Part shown: positions 24,237-32,350 of the stretch, one piece after another
Numbering within the stretch: the stretch's first letter is position 1
Layout: each line of letters opens with the position of its first letter
Origin: JAOPZW01 sp963807305
GTDB lineage: Bacteria > Actinomycetota > Thermoleophilia > Solirubrobacterales > Solirubrobacteraceae
DNA: 64,000 nt
Assembly: GCA_963807305.1 (NCBI GenBank)
Contig: CAWEBN010000008.1
Coordinates: 124,001 to 188,000 of the forward strand
Direction: 5' to 3'
Program-made: the position numbers and the translations under genes
The notes under the pieces: model-generated
Told to the model about the DNA's origin: nothing
Databases searched by the model: none
What the model saw: the letters and a program-made list of their open reading frames with translations, nothing else

Positions 24237-25043
24237 GTGCGCTTCATCCAGCACAAGGCCGAGGCGCGCTGGTTCTACCGGGTGGTCTCGCTCGGCTACG
24301 ACCGCTGGATCAACCCGCTCTTCTGGACCGCGCCGATGCGCGACGAGGCGCTGGAGCTCGCCCGCCTGGACGACCCGGGGCTCGACGTCGTCGACGTCGG
24401 CGCCGGCACGGGCTTCGCGACCGAGGCGATCGTGCGCAGCGTCGCCCCCGAGCGCGTGACGATGCTCGACCAGAGCTCGCACCAGCTGGCCCGCGCGCGG
24501 CGCAAGCGCGCGCTGGCCGGGGTGGCGAAGGTCATCGGCGACGCCGAGGCGCTGCCCTTCGCCACCGACTCGCGCGACCGCTACGTCTCGACGGGCAGCA
24601 TCGAGTACTGGCCCGATCCACAGCGCGCCATCGCCGAGGCCTACCGCGTCCTGCGCCCGGGCGGCATCGCGCTGCTGGCCGGCCCGCTGCGGCGCACGCA
24701 CCCCCTGGCGCGCGCGCTCTCGGACGCCTGGATGCTCTTCCCCGCCGAGGACGAGTACGTCGCGTGGTTCGAGCGGGCGGGCTTCGAGTCCATCGAGCGC
24801 GTGCACGTCGCACCCGACTGGTGGGACCCGCGCTGGGATCGCTACGCCGTGGCGATCGCCGCCGTCAAGCCGCGGGCGGGCGCGGCGCCCGCGCTGCCGG
24901 CGGCGGCCCTCGCCGCCGAGGAGCCCGCGCCGCCGCTACCGGTGCGGCTCGCGCGCTTCGCCGCCGGCTCGCTCGCGGGCGCGACGTTCATCCCCGTCGC
25001 CCTGTGGTTCACGCTCGTGCGCAGGCTGCGCCGGTCCGGCTAG
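24237..25043 (+). CDS. MPBQ/MSBQ methyltransferase-like (plant VTE3-type) protein
   Basis: 268 residues. The N-terminus RFIQHKAEARWFYRVVSLGY, the segment WINPLFWTAPMRDEALELA, the SAM loop VVDVGAGTGF (~51-60), DQSSHQLARAR, GDAEALPFATDSRDRYVS and GSIEYWPDPQRAIAEAYRV all follow plant 2-methyl-6-phytylbenzoquinol methyltransferase, a type known to be distinct from the cyanobacterial enzyme. A C-terminal hydrophobic helix (~244-262) would anchor it, as in VTE3. It should C-methylate a prenylated benzoquinol. The 3' end overlaps the convergent GNAT gene by 35 bases. Confidence 0.82.
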   Translation: MRFIQHKAEARWFYRVVSLGYDRWINPLFWTAPMRDEALELARLDDPGLDVVDVGAGTGFATEAIVRSVAPERVTMLDQSSHQLARARRKRALAGVAKVIGDAEALPFATDSRDRYVSTGSIEYWPDPQRAIAEAYRVLRPGGIALLAGPLRRTHPLARALSDAWMLFPAEDEYVAWFERAGFESIERVHVAPDWWDPRWDRYAVAIAAVKPRAGAAPALPAAALAAEEPAPPLPVRLARFAAGSLAGATFIPVALWFTLVRRLRRSG

Positions 25044-25587
25044 CCCACTCGCGCTCGAGCAGGGCGTAGACGACCTCGCTCTGCCACTCGCCCTTGACGT
25101 GCTCGTTCTCGATGAGATGCGCCTCCTTGCGCATGCCGAGGCGCTCGAGCACGCGCGCGGACGCGGTGTTGCGCGCCTCGAGGCGCCCGAAGACGCGGTG
25201 GGCGCGGAGCTCCTCGAACGCAAGTGCGAGGAGCGCGCGGGCGGCCTCCGTCGCGTAGCCCTGGCCGTGGTGGTCGGGGTGGAAGACGAAGCCGATCTCG
25301 GCCTGGCGATGCCCGGCGCTCGCCCAGCCCAGGGTGCAATCGCCGATCATCTCGCCGCTCTCGCTCAGCACCGCGGCGAGGCTGAGGTAGTCGCCCTCGG
25401 CGACGATCGCCGTGGCGCGGACCTTGGTGTCGAGGGTCTCGCGCACCTCGGCCGCGGTGCGCGGGTCCCAGTAGAGGTAGCGCGCGACGTCGGCGCGCGA
25501 TTGGATGGCCAGAAGGGCGTCGAAGTCGCTCGCCGCGAAGGGACGCAGCAGCAGGCGATCGGTCTGGACCGGGTAGGCCGGCCTCAC
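25009..25587 (-). CDS. GNAT-family acetyltransferase (RimJ/RimL type)
   Basis: 192 residues. TDRLLLRPFAASDFDALLAI at the start, the acetyl-CoA loop HPDHHGQGYATEAARALL (~115-132, Q/RxxGxG/A type) and ARNTASARVLERLGMRKEAH are the usual motifs of ribosomal-protein-alanine acetyltransferase-like GNATs, many of which acetylate small molecules. It overlaps the upstream SDR gene by 4 bases (ATGA), so the pair is coupled. The substrate is unknown. Confidence 0.88.
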   Translation of the reverse strand: MRPAYPVQTDRLLLRPFAASDFDALLAIQSRADVARYLYWDPRTAAEVRETLDTKVRATAIVAEGDYLSLAAVLSESGEMIGDCTLGWASAGHRQAEIGFVFHPDHHGQGYATEAARALLALAFEELRAHRVFGRLEARNTASARVLERLGMRKEAHLIENEHVKGEWQSEVVYALLEREWASRTGAACARA

Positions 25588-26318
25588 GGGACCCAGCGCT
25601 CGGCCAGCGGCGTGACCTGCAGCTCGTGCGTCGCGGCGCGCGCGCCCTGATCGGCCAGGAAGGCCACGGCGTCGGCGATCTCGCGCGGGTCCGCCAGCGC
25701 CGCGCGGTCGACGCCCTCACGGCCGCCGCCCTCGAAGGGCTCGATGCCTGCGTCGACGATCAGCAGGGCGACGTGGATGCCCTGCTCGCGCAGCTCGAGC
25801 GCGGCCGCCTGCGTGATGGCCCGCACGGCGAAGGCGCCCGCAGCCCACAGGCCCCGCCCCGGCATCGCGCGCCGCGCCGAGCCGCCGGTGACCTGGATGA
25901 GCGTCGCGGGGCGGGCTTGCTCGACCGCGAAGCGCGCGGCGGCCGAGAGGAAGGTGAAGGCTGCGCGACCGGGCGCCGCCGCCCAGTCGTCGAATGCGGT
26001 CGGCGCGGCCTCGGCCAGCGGCCCGCCGCCGAACGGGCCGCTGCGCGTGCCGCCGTAGGCGGACGCGGCGTTGACCACCAGGTCGACCGCGCCGTGCGCC
26101 TCGGCCGTCTTCGTGAGCGTCTCGCGGATGCTGTCCGGGTCGGTGATGTCGCCCCGCATGGCCAGGGCGCCCGCCGCCTCCGCGGTGGCCAGCGTCGACT
26201 CCGAGCGCGCGACGGCGGCGACGGCCCAGCCGTCGGCGCGCAGGCGCTCGATGACCCCCCGGCCCAGGTTGCGCGCGCCGAAGACGAGCGCGCTGCGCTG
26301 TTGCTGCGAGTCGTTCAT
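25584..26318 (-). CDS. Short-chain dehydrogenase-like protein lacking the catalytic Tyr/Lys
   Basis: 244 residues with an SDR Rossmann fold: FGARNLGRGVIERLRADGW at the nucleotide loop, GDITDPDSI, LVVNAAS (the NNAG equivalent), and VTGGS holding the Ser. Where active SDRs have YxxxK (YSASKAAVRA), this protein reads GLWAAGAFAVRA, so Tyr is Trp and Lys is Ala. It may be a non-catalytic NAD(P)-binding regulator or use other residues. The nucleotide loop also departs from TGxxxGIG. It is co-transcribed with the GNAT gene. Confidence 0.8.
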   Translation of the reverse strand: MNDSQQQRSALVFGARNLGRGVIERLRADGWAVAAVARSESTLATAEAAGALAMRGDITDPDSIRETLTKTAEAHGAVDLVVNAASAYGGTRSGPFGGGPLAEAAPTAFDDWAAAPGRAAFTFLSAAARFAVEQARPATLIQVTGGSARRAMPGRGLWAAGAFAVRAITQAAALELREQGIHVALLIVDAGIEPFEGGGREGVDRAALADPREIADAVAFLADQGARAATHELQVTPLAERWVP

Positions 26319-26516
26319 CCATGCAGCATGACGTGCGCGGTGCGCCGGGCCCCGCGGGCGCGATCAGCGATCGATGCTGACCGCGACACCGCCGACTGCC
26401 CGGCCCAGGCCATGACGAGGCTCGCGCCGCTGTGGGCGACCGCCGCCAGTGGGTCTTGGCGGCCATGATCGCGGCCGACGGCTCATCCGGGCCCGCCGTG
26501 CGCCGATAACAGTGGC

Positions 26517-27092
26517 GTGAGCGCGCCTCTTCCAGACGCCGGCCAGCTCGCTCGGGTCGTGGCCGGCAATGTCAACCTCGTCGCCGTCGTGCTCGGAACC
26601 GACGGCGCAGCGATCGTGCTCGACGTCCACGGCGCCCGGCTCCCGGCCGGGCCTGCGCGGCTGACCTTCAACGCGACCTTCGGCGGCGTGCTGCTCGCAG
26701 GCGCGCTCGCGATCGACGAGCGCGGGACGCGCTTCCTGCCCAACGCCAAGGGCCTGAGCTACGCGCAGCGGCGCGAGACGTTCCGCGTCGCGGTCGCCCT
26801 CCGCGCGACGATCGACCGCCCGGGCACCGGCTCGGTGGCGTGCACGACGCTGAACCTGTCGATCGGCGGGGCGCTGCTGCAGACCGAGGCGCCGTACGCG
26901 CCCCCGTACGAGCTGACGGTCTCGATCGACTGCGGCGAGCGCAAGCCGGTGAGCCTGGCGGCGACCCCGATCCGCAGCGAGCGCCAGGCCACACGCCATG
27001 CGGTGGCCTTCGCCAACGTCGGCGGCGCCGACGAGCGCACGCTGAGCATGCTCGTGGCGAGGGCGCAGCGCCGCGCGCTGGCGTCGCGATGA
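26517..27092 (+). CDS. PilZ-domain protein (probable c-di-GMP receptor)
   Basis: 191 residues. An N-terminal ~80-residue YcgR-N-like beta domain is followed by PilZ. RRETFRV (~84-90) matches the RxxxR arm, and LNLSIGGALL (~113-122) matches the [DN]xSxxG loop with Asn in place of Asp. The protein would bind cyclic di-GMP and change conformation. No diguanylate cyclase is nearby, but a degenerate EAL-HDOD protein is encoded at 35.3 kb. GTG start. The ~200 bases before it hold no recognisable gene. Confidence 0.85.
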   Translation: MSAPLPDAGQLARVVAGNVNLVAVVLGTDGAAIVLDVHGARLPAGPARLTFNATFGGVLLAGALAIDERGTRFLPNAKGLSYAQRRETFRVAVALRATIDRPGTGSVACTTLNLSIGGALLQTEAPYAPPYELTVSIDCGERKPVSLAATPIRSERQATRHAVAFANVGGADERTLSMLVARAQRRALASR

Positions 27093-27145
27093 CGGCGTAT
27101 TCGCGACGCCCTCGCCGCGCTCCTAGGACCAGGAGCCTGGCCTGC

Positions 27146-27250
27146 ATGACGCCCTGGACCGCCATCGTGCTGCTGCCCTTCGTGGTGGCGGTGAAGCTGA
27201 TCCCGCCGTGCCTGGCCGTGGCTGACAGGGTGCTGCGCCCGGGCGAGTAG
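27146..27250 (+). CDS. Possible 34-residue membrane peptide
   Basis: The ATG is preceded by AGGAG at a suitable distance (27131-27135). The product MTPWTAIVLLPFVVAVKLIP.. has one hydrophobic helix and a short charged tail (DRVLRPGE). It lies between the PilZ gene and the convergent decarboxylase. Short single-helix frames arise easily by chance in GC-rich DNA, so conservation would be needed to accept it. Confidence 0.35.
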   Translation: MTPWTAIVLLPFVVAVKLIPPCLAVADRVLRPGE

Positions 27251-27251
27251 G

Positions 27252-28718
27252 TCAGCCCTCGACGAGCACGTGGACCCGCTCGAAGCGCGGGTCGCTCGCG
27301 CCGTGCAGCCGCGCGCCGCTGGCGACGAGCTCACGCAGGTAGTCGACCGTCTCCGCCGAGATGCGCTCGCCCGGGAGAAGGGCCGGGATGCCCGGCGGGT
27401 AGCCGGCGATCGACTCACAGGAGACGCGGCCGACCGCGTCGTCGACCGCCACCTCCTCGGCCTCGCCCAGGAACGCGGCGCGCGGCGCGACCGCCATCTC
27501 GTTGCGCAGCGTGGCCGGCGGGCGGACGATCGGGGAGATCGAGCCCTCGACGGCGATCCGCTTGACGGTCTCCTCGAGGTCGCCCGCCAGGCGCAGGAGC
27601 GTCTTGCGCCGCTCGCCCAGGCCGACGAGGAAGACGATCGTGGCCTGGGTGGCGAGCTCGGGGATCACGTCGTAGGAGCGCCGCAGGGCCTCGGCCACCT
27701 CGTAGCCGGTGCGGCCGGTCTCGCGCACGTCGACGACGATGCGCAGCGGGTCGTAGCCGGCGATCCCGGGGCGCCCGACGAAGCTCGAGTCGACCAGCCC
27801 GATGCAGGGGATCGTCGCCAGCTTGTCGCGACACGCCTCGATCGCGTCGAGCGTCTCGTGCAGCAACTGCTCTCCGTGCAGGGCCATCTGGCGCCGCGCG
27901 CCGTCGAGCGAGGCGAGCAGCAGCGAGGAGGGCGAGGTCGAGCGCACCAGGCGGATGGCGCGGGCCACGGCCGCCGGATCGATGCGGTCGCTGTGGCCGA
28001 CGTGGAGCATCGCGCTCTGGGTCAGCGAGCCCGCGATCTTGTGGGTGCTCGTGAGCACGGCGTCGGCGCCCTCCGAGAGACCGCTGGGCGGCAGCGCCTC
28101 GTGGAAGCCGAAGTGCGGGCCCCAGGACTGGTCGACGACCAGCGGCACGCCCGCGGCATGAGCCACCTCGGCGCACGCGGCCACGTCGGCCGCCATCCCG
28201 TAGTAAGTGGGCGAGACGATGAACGCCGCCCGCGCGTCGGGCGTCTCCGCGAGCACGCGCTCCAGGGCGCCCGGCTCGACGCCGTGGGCCATGCCGAGCT
28301 CGGCGTCGTACTCGGGCGGTACGAAGGCGGGCACGCCGCCCGAGAGGACGAGCCCGTCGACCAGCGAGGCGTGCGAGTTGCGCTGGGCCACGACCTGCGT
28401 GCCGAGCGGCGCCAGGGCAAGGCACAGCGCGTGGTTGCCCTGCGTCGCGCCGTTGGTCAAGAACCACGTGCGCGCGGCGCCGTGGGCCTCGGCGGCCAGG
28501 CGCTCGGCCTCCTCGTAGGGCGTCGGCGAGGGCCCGAGGTCGACGCCCCAGATGTCCTGCGGGATGTCGAGCCACAGCGCGCGGTCGCCGAGGCCGAAGC
28601 GCAGCCCGGGGTCGGCGCCCTGGCCGCCCTTGTGGCCGGGGACATGGAAGCGCCCGGGACCGCGGGTTCCGTACCCGATCACCGCATCGAGATAGGGCGC
28701 GGCCGGCTGCTCGGTCAT
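27252..28718 (-). CDS. Orn/Lys/Arg decarboxylase family PLP enzyme
   Basis: 488 residues, fold-type I, the short form without the wing domain (like Bacillus SpeA/YaaO). GRFHVPGHKGG lies near residue 22-32, TNGATQGNHA at ~88-97, and the Schiff-base lysine is Lys ~227 in STHKIAGSLTQ. A C-terminal domain includes GYPPGIPALLPGERIS, also family-typical. It should decarboxylate arginine, lysine or ornithine to a polyamine precursor; the substrate cannot be decided by eye. The start overlaps the prfB stop by 4 bases. Confidence 0.9.
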   Translation of the reverse strand: MTEQPAAPYLDAVIGYGTRGPGRFHVPGHKGGQGADPGLRFGLGDRALWLDIPQDIWGVDLGPSPTPYEEAERLAAEAHGAARTWFLTNGATQGNHALCLALAPLGTQVVAQRNSHASLVDGLVLSGGVPAFVPPEYDAELGMAHGVEPGALERVLAETPDARAAFIVSPTYYGMAADVAACAEVAHAAGVPLVVDQSWGPHFGFHEALPPSGLSEGADAVLTSTHKIAGSLTQSAMLHVGHSDRIDPAAVARAIRLVRSTSPSSLLLASLDGARRQMALHGEQLLHETLDAIEACRDKLATIPCIGLVDSSFVGRPGIAGYDPLRIVVDVRETGRTGYEVAEALRRSYDVIPELATQATIVFLVGLGERRKTLLRLAGDLEETVKRIAVEGSISPIVRPPATLRNEMAVAPRAAFLGEAEEVAVDDAVGRVSCESIAGYPPGIPALLPGERISAETVDYLRELVASGARLHGASDPRFERVHVLVEG

Positions 28719-29827
28719 TCGTGACCGGCGGTGCGCATGAGCTCGGCGCGAACGAAGCCGTCGAGGTCGCCGTCGAGCACGCGCTGGGCGTCCCCGACCT
28801 CGAACGAGGTGCGATGGTCCTTGACCATCGTGTACGGGTGCAGGACGTAGGAGCGGATCTGCGAGCCGAAGTTGACGTCCTGGGCCTCGCCGCGCTCGGC
28901 CGCGATCTCCTCGCGGCGCTTGGCCTCCTCGCGCTCCAGCAGCTTGGCCCGGAGCATCTTCATCGCGGTGTCCTTGTTGGCCGATTGCGAGCGCTCGTTC
29001 TGGCACTGCACGACGATCCCGCTGGGCCGGTGGGTGATGCGCACGGCCGAGTCGGTCTTGTTGACGTGCTGGCCGCCGGCGCCCGACGCGCGATACGTGT
29101 CGATCTGCAGGTCGTCGTCCTCGATCTCGATGTCGCCGACGTCCTCCACCACCGGCGCGACCTCGAGCCCGGCGAACGACGTCTGGCGGCGATGGGCGGC
29201 GTCGAAGGGCGACAGGCGCACGAGCCGGTGGACGCCCTTCTCGGCGCTGAAGAGCCCGTAGGCGTTCTCGCCCGTGGCTCGGAAGGTCGCGGACTTGATG
29301 CCCGCCTCCTCCCCCGGCGAGGCCTCGAGCAGCTCGACCTGCAGGCCGCGGCGCTCGGCCCAGCGCATCATCATCCGCAGGACCATCTCGGCCCAGTCCT
29401 GGGCGTCGGTGCCGCCGGCGCCGGCGTTGACGGTGACCAGGGCGTCGCCCGTGTCGTAGCGCCCCGAGAACAGGCGCTCCTCCTCGAGCTCGGCCAGGCG
29501 CCCCTCGACGCCGGTCATCTGACCGGCGACCTCGGCCGCGACCGACTCGTCCTCCTCGGCCATCTCGGCCATCTCCTGGAGGTCCTCGACCTCGGAGGCC
29601 AACCCGCGCCAGCGCTCCAGGCGCCGCGTCGTGCGCGAGTGCTCGGCGCTCACCTGCGCGGCGGACTGCTGGTCGTCCCAGAAGCCCGGAGCACCCATCG
29701 CCTCCTCGAGCTCGGCGACGCGCGCCGCGAGAGCGGCGTCGTCGAAGCCCGCGCGCAGCTGGTCCCACTGAGCGGTGATCGCCTGCAGGCGCTGGGGGAT
29801 GGGAAGTTCGTCGGACGGTCCGGCCAT
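28715..29827 (-). CDS. prfB: Peptide chain release factor 2
   Basis: About 370 residues. The RF2 stop-codon-reading tripeptide SPF (RLSPFDAAH) recognises UGA/UAA. The catalytic GGQ occurs in GAGGQHVNKTDSAVR. The N-terminal helical domain and C-terminal VKDHRTSFE are standard. The frame is uninterrupted from the start, so the programmed +1 frameshift found near codon 25 in many prfB genes is absent. The ATG giving MAGPSDELPIP is preferred to an upstream start. It is coupled to the decarboxylase gene by a 4-base overlap. Confidence 0.95.
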   Translation of the reverse strand: MAGPSDELPIPQRLQAITAQWDQLRAGFDDAALAARVAELEEAMGAPGFWDDQQSAAQVSAEHSRTTRRLERWRGLASEVEDLQEMAEMAEEDESVAAEVAGQMTGVEGRLAELEEERLFSGRYDTGDALVTVNAGAGGTDAQDWAEMVLRMMMRWAERRGLQVELLEASPGEEAGIKSATFRATGENAYGLFSAEKGVHRLVRLSPFDAAHRRQTSFAGLEVAPVVEDVGDIEIEDDDLQIDTYRASGAGGQHVNKTDSAVRITHRPSGIVVQCQNERSQSANKDTAMKMLRAKLLEREEAKRREEIAAERGEAQDVNFGSQIRSYVLHPYTMVKDHRTSFEVGDAQRVLDGDLDGFVRAELMRTAGHE

Positions 29828-29844
29828 GGCCGGCGTCCAAGCTA

Positions 29845-29891
29845 GCAGCGGCGCGCGCGAATCGGACCCTCCCACCCGCCCGCGCCGCTGC
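29845..29891 (-). terminator. Hairpin between the VOC/GMC operon and prfB
   Basis: GCAGCGGCGCG (29845-29855) and CGCGCCGCTGC (29881-29891) are perfectly complementary over 11 bases with a 25-base loop. It lies just after the end of the minus-strand VOC gene and before the prfB start, so it can separate the two transcripts. Confidence 0.5.
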
Positions 29892-29898
29892 GATGTCG

Positions 29899-30306
29899 CT
29901 ACGGGTCCTGCGGCGTCGGGAAGGAGCCTCCGTCGATCAACTCCACGCGGTAGCCGTCCGGATCGCCGACGAAGCAGATCCGGCCGACCTCCTCGCGACC
30001 GCCGGGAGCGAACGGCGGCTTCTCGGGCTCGATGCCCTCCTCGGCGAGCTTCGCGAGCAGGCCGTCGAGGTCTTCGACCGTCAGCGCGATGTGGTTGTAG
30101 CCGTCGCCGAGGTCGTAGGGCTCCTCGCGCCCGACGTTGACCGTCAGCTCGAGCTTGTCGCCGTCGCCGGGCAGGCCCATGTAGATGTTGAAGGCGACCC
30201 CGAAGTCGAGCTTGCCGCGGCGTTCGAAGCCGAGCAGCTCGTAGAAGCGCACCGCCGCGTCGATGTCGCGCACGCGCACGCAGGTATGGACGAGCGACAG
30301 CGTCAC
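29899..30306 (-). CDS. Lactoylglutathione-lyase-like VOC protein
   Basis: 135 residues. It is glyoxalase-I-like throughout: VHTCVRVRDIDAAVRFYELLGF, NIYMGLPGDGDKLELTVN, GYNHIALTVEDLD and FVGDPDGYRVELI. His and Glu metal ligands of the family are present (VHTC, LELT, YNHIA, VELI). It starts with GTG overlapping the stop of the GMC oxidoreductase (GTGA), so it is in that operon and may remove a reactive carbonyl product. Glutathione is absent from most actinobacteria, so another thiol or substrate is likely. Confidence 0.88.
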   Translation of the reverse strand: MTLSLVHTCVRVRDIDAAVRFYELLGFERRGKLDFGVAFNIYMGLPGDGDKLELTVNVGREEPYDLGDGYNHIALTVEDLDGLLAKLAEEGIEPEKPPFAPGGREEVGRICFVGDPDGYRVELIDGGSFPTPQDP

Positions 30307-31871
30307 AGGCTGCCCGCCTTCATCTCGCCGACCATGTGCTCGGCCTGGCGGATGGCCAGCGCCACGATGGTCAGGGTCGGGTTCGCCGCGGCGCCGGTCG
30401 TGAAGACCGACCCGTCCGAGACGAAGAGGTTGGGCACGTCGTGCGCCCGCCCGTACTCGTTGACGACCCCGTCCGCCGGGTCCGCGCTCATCCGGCAGGT
30501 GCCCAGGTTGTGGGTTGACGGATACGGCGTCACGCGGTTGACGCGCACCGCGTCGACCGCGTTGTAGACCGACTCGCCCGACTCGTAGGCGTGCTCGCGC
30601 ATCGCGACGTCGTTGGGGTGGTCGTCGAAGTGCACGTTGGGCACGGGCAGGCCGTGCTGGTCGGTCACGTCGCGGTTGAGCGTCACGCGGTTGGACTCCT
30701 GCGGCATGTCCTCGCCGACGAGCCACATGCCCGCCACGCGCTCGTAGGCCTCCATGCGCGCCGCGAAGTCGGGGCCCCATCCGCCCGGGTCCAGGAAGGC
30801 GGCGTAGAACGGGAGGCCGAGCGCCAGCAACTGCATGTAGTAGCCGCCGATGAAGCCGCGGTCCGGGTCGTTGCCCGCCTGGTCGGTGATGATCCCGGCC
30901 ATCGTCTCGCCGCGATACATGCGCACGGGCTGATCGAACTCGCCGTAGACCGAGCCGGTGAGGTGGCGCATGTAGTTGCGCCCCACCTGCCCGGACGCGT
31001 TGGCCAGGCCGTCGGGGTGCTGCGGCGAGTCCGAGAGCAGCAGCAGCCGCGCCGATTCGATCGCGTTGCCGGCCACGCACACCGCGCGCGCCTTCTGCAC
31101 GTGCTCGGTGCCGTCCGCGTCGAAGTAGTGCACGGCGGTGACCTTGCCGTTGCCGTTGTGCGCGATGCGGAACGCGTGGCTGGAGGGCCGCAGGTCGAGC
31201 TTGCCGGTCGCCTCCGCCTTGGGCAGGTCGGAGGTCAACGTCGACCAGTGCGCCCGCTGGCGGTCGCCCTGGAAGTTGAAGCCGTCCTGGATCGTGGCCG
31301 GCCGGCCGTCGCGCGGCACGGAGTTGATCGCCATGCGCCCGGTGCTGACGTCCTTGAAGCCGGCGCGCTTGCCGCCGTTGCCCATGACCTTGAAGTTGTT
31401 GTTGGCGGGCAGCGGCGGGACGCCGTTGGTACGCGTCACGCCCAGCTTGTCCTCGGCGCGGTCGTAGTAGGGCTCGACGTCGGCCAGCCCGATGGGCCAG
31501 TCGAGCATGCTCGTGCCGTCGACCGGGCCGTGCTCGGAGCGGTTGCGGAACTCCCAGTCCTTGAAGCGCGGGCAGCAGCCGGCCCAGTGCACCGAGGTGC
31601 CGCCGACCGTCTTGCACGTCCACGCGGGCAGGCTCGGGAAGTCCGTGGCCACGCGCCAGGACCCGGAGGTCGTGCGGTCGTCGAGCCAGGCGATCTGACC
31701 GAAGCTCGGCCACTCATCGTCGATGAACTCGTCAGGCTTGTGGTGCGCGCCCGCCTCGAGAACGACCGTCTTCACGCCGCCCTGGCAGAGCTCGTTGGCC
31801 AGCGTGCCGCCGCCGGCGCCGGACCCGACCACCACCACCACATCCGAGTCGTTGTCATCGAAACGCGGCAT
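30303..31871 (-). CDS. GMC oxidoreductase (gluconate 2-dehydrogenase flavoprotein-like)
   Basis: 522 residues. The FAD-binding N-terminus VVVVGSGAGGGTLANEL is followed by GGTSVHWAGCCPRF (flavin-site loop), VCVAGNAIESARLLLLS, and a C-terminal HNLGTCRM (catalytic His region) with NLFVSDGSVFTTGAAANPTL. These match the membrane-bound gluconate/sorbitol dehydrogenase branch of GMC enzymes. A subunit-3-like gene precedes it by 3 bases. No cytochrome subunit is adjacent and no Tat signal is seen, so the electron acceptor is uncertain. Confidence 0.9.
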   Translation of the reverse strand: MPRFDDNDSDVVVVVGSGAGGGTLANELCQGGVKTVVLEAGAHHKPDEFIDDEWPSFGQIAWLDDRTTSGSWRVATDFPSLPAWTCKTVGGTSVHWAGCCPRFKDWEFRNRSEHGPVDGTSMLDWPIGLADVEPYYDRAEDKLGVTRTNGVPPLPANNNFKVMGNGGKRAGFKDVSTGRMAINSVPRDGRPATIQDGFNFQGDRQRAHWSTLTSDLPKAEATGKLDLRPSSHAFRIAHNGNGKVTAVHYFDADGTEHVQKARAVCVAGNAIESARLLLLSDSPQHPDGLANASGQVGRNYMRHLTGSVYGEFDQPVRMYRGETMAGIITDQAGNDPDRGFIGGYYMQLLALGLPFYAAFLDPGGWGPDFAARMEAYERVAGMWLVGEDMPQESNRVTLNRDVTDQHGLPVPNVHFDDHPNDVAMREHAYESGESVYNAVDAVRVNRVTPYPSTHNLGTCRMSADPADGVVNEYGRAHDVPNLFVSDGSVFTTGAAANPTLTIVALAIRQAEHMVGEMKAGSL

Positions 31872-31874
31872 CGC

Positions 31875-32306
31875 TCACGCCTCCTGCTCGGGATCGGGGA
31901 GCCAGTCGAGGTCGTTGAAACCGCGGTCGACGTAGCCGCCCTGCGCGAAGGCCGGGCCCTCGTAGCCGAGCAGCTTCCACGTCTGCGGATCGGAATAGAT
32001 CTCGACCACCGCGGTGGAGCGCACCAGCTCGAAGAAGTCCGAGCCGGCGATGGCCTTGGCGTCGGCGAGCTGCTGCTCGGCGGAGCGCGCGACGAAGGGC
32101 TCGTCGCCGCGCCGGTCGAGGTCGGCCACGCCGTCGTTGATGGTCCGCGCCTGCGCCGCGTCCTCGCGGGCGGCCTCGTCGAGCTTGGCCGGCACGCGCG
32201 CATAGACCGAGTCGGGCAGCGCGACGTGGGGATACAGGGTGCGAGCGAGGGCCGCCACCGCTTCGGCGACGTTCTGCTCGAGCGCCATCGGCGCGTGAGT
32301 GCTCAT
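31875..32306 (-). CDS. Gluconate 2-dehydrogenase subunit 3 family protein
   Basis: 143 residues. NVAEAVAALARTLYPHVALPD at the start and EIYSDPQTWKLLGYEGPAFAQGGY near the end are typical of the small third subunit that accompanies GMC dehydrogenases. Unlike many members it has no Tat signal peptide, suggesting a cytoplasmic complex or export by piggy-back. First gene of the three-gene operon with the GMC flavoprotein and VOC protein. Confidence 0.85.
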   Translation of the reverse strand: MSTHAPMALEQNVAEAVAALARTLYPHVALPDSVYARVPAKLDEAAREDAAQARTINDGVADLDRRGDEPFVARSAEQQLADAKAIAGSDFFELVRSTAVVEIYSDPQTWKLLGYEGPAFAQGGYVDRGFNDLDWLPDPEQEA

Positions 32307-32350
32307 CCGACATGCCCCTTTCGGGTCGTCTTCTCCTGAGCGACGACCCT

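Noticed and set aside
28715..29827. Programmed frameshift in prfB
   Set aside because: The frame is continuous from the start through GGQ; no in-frame UGA near codon 25.
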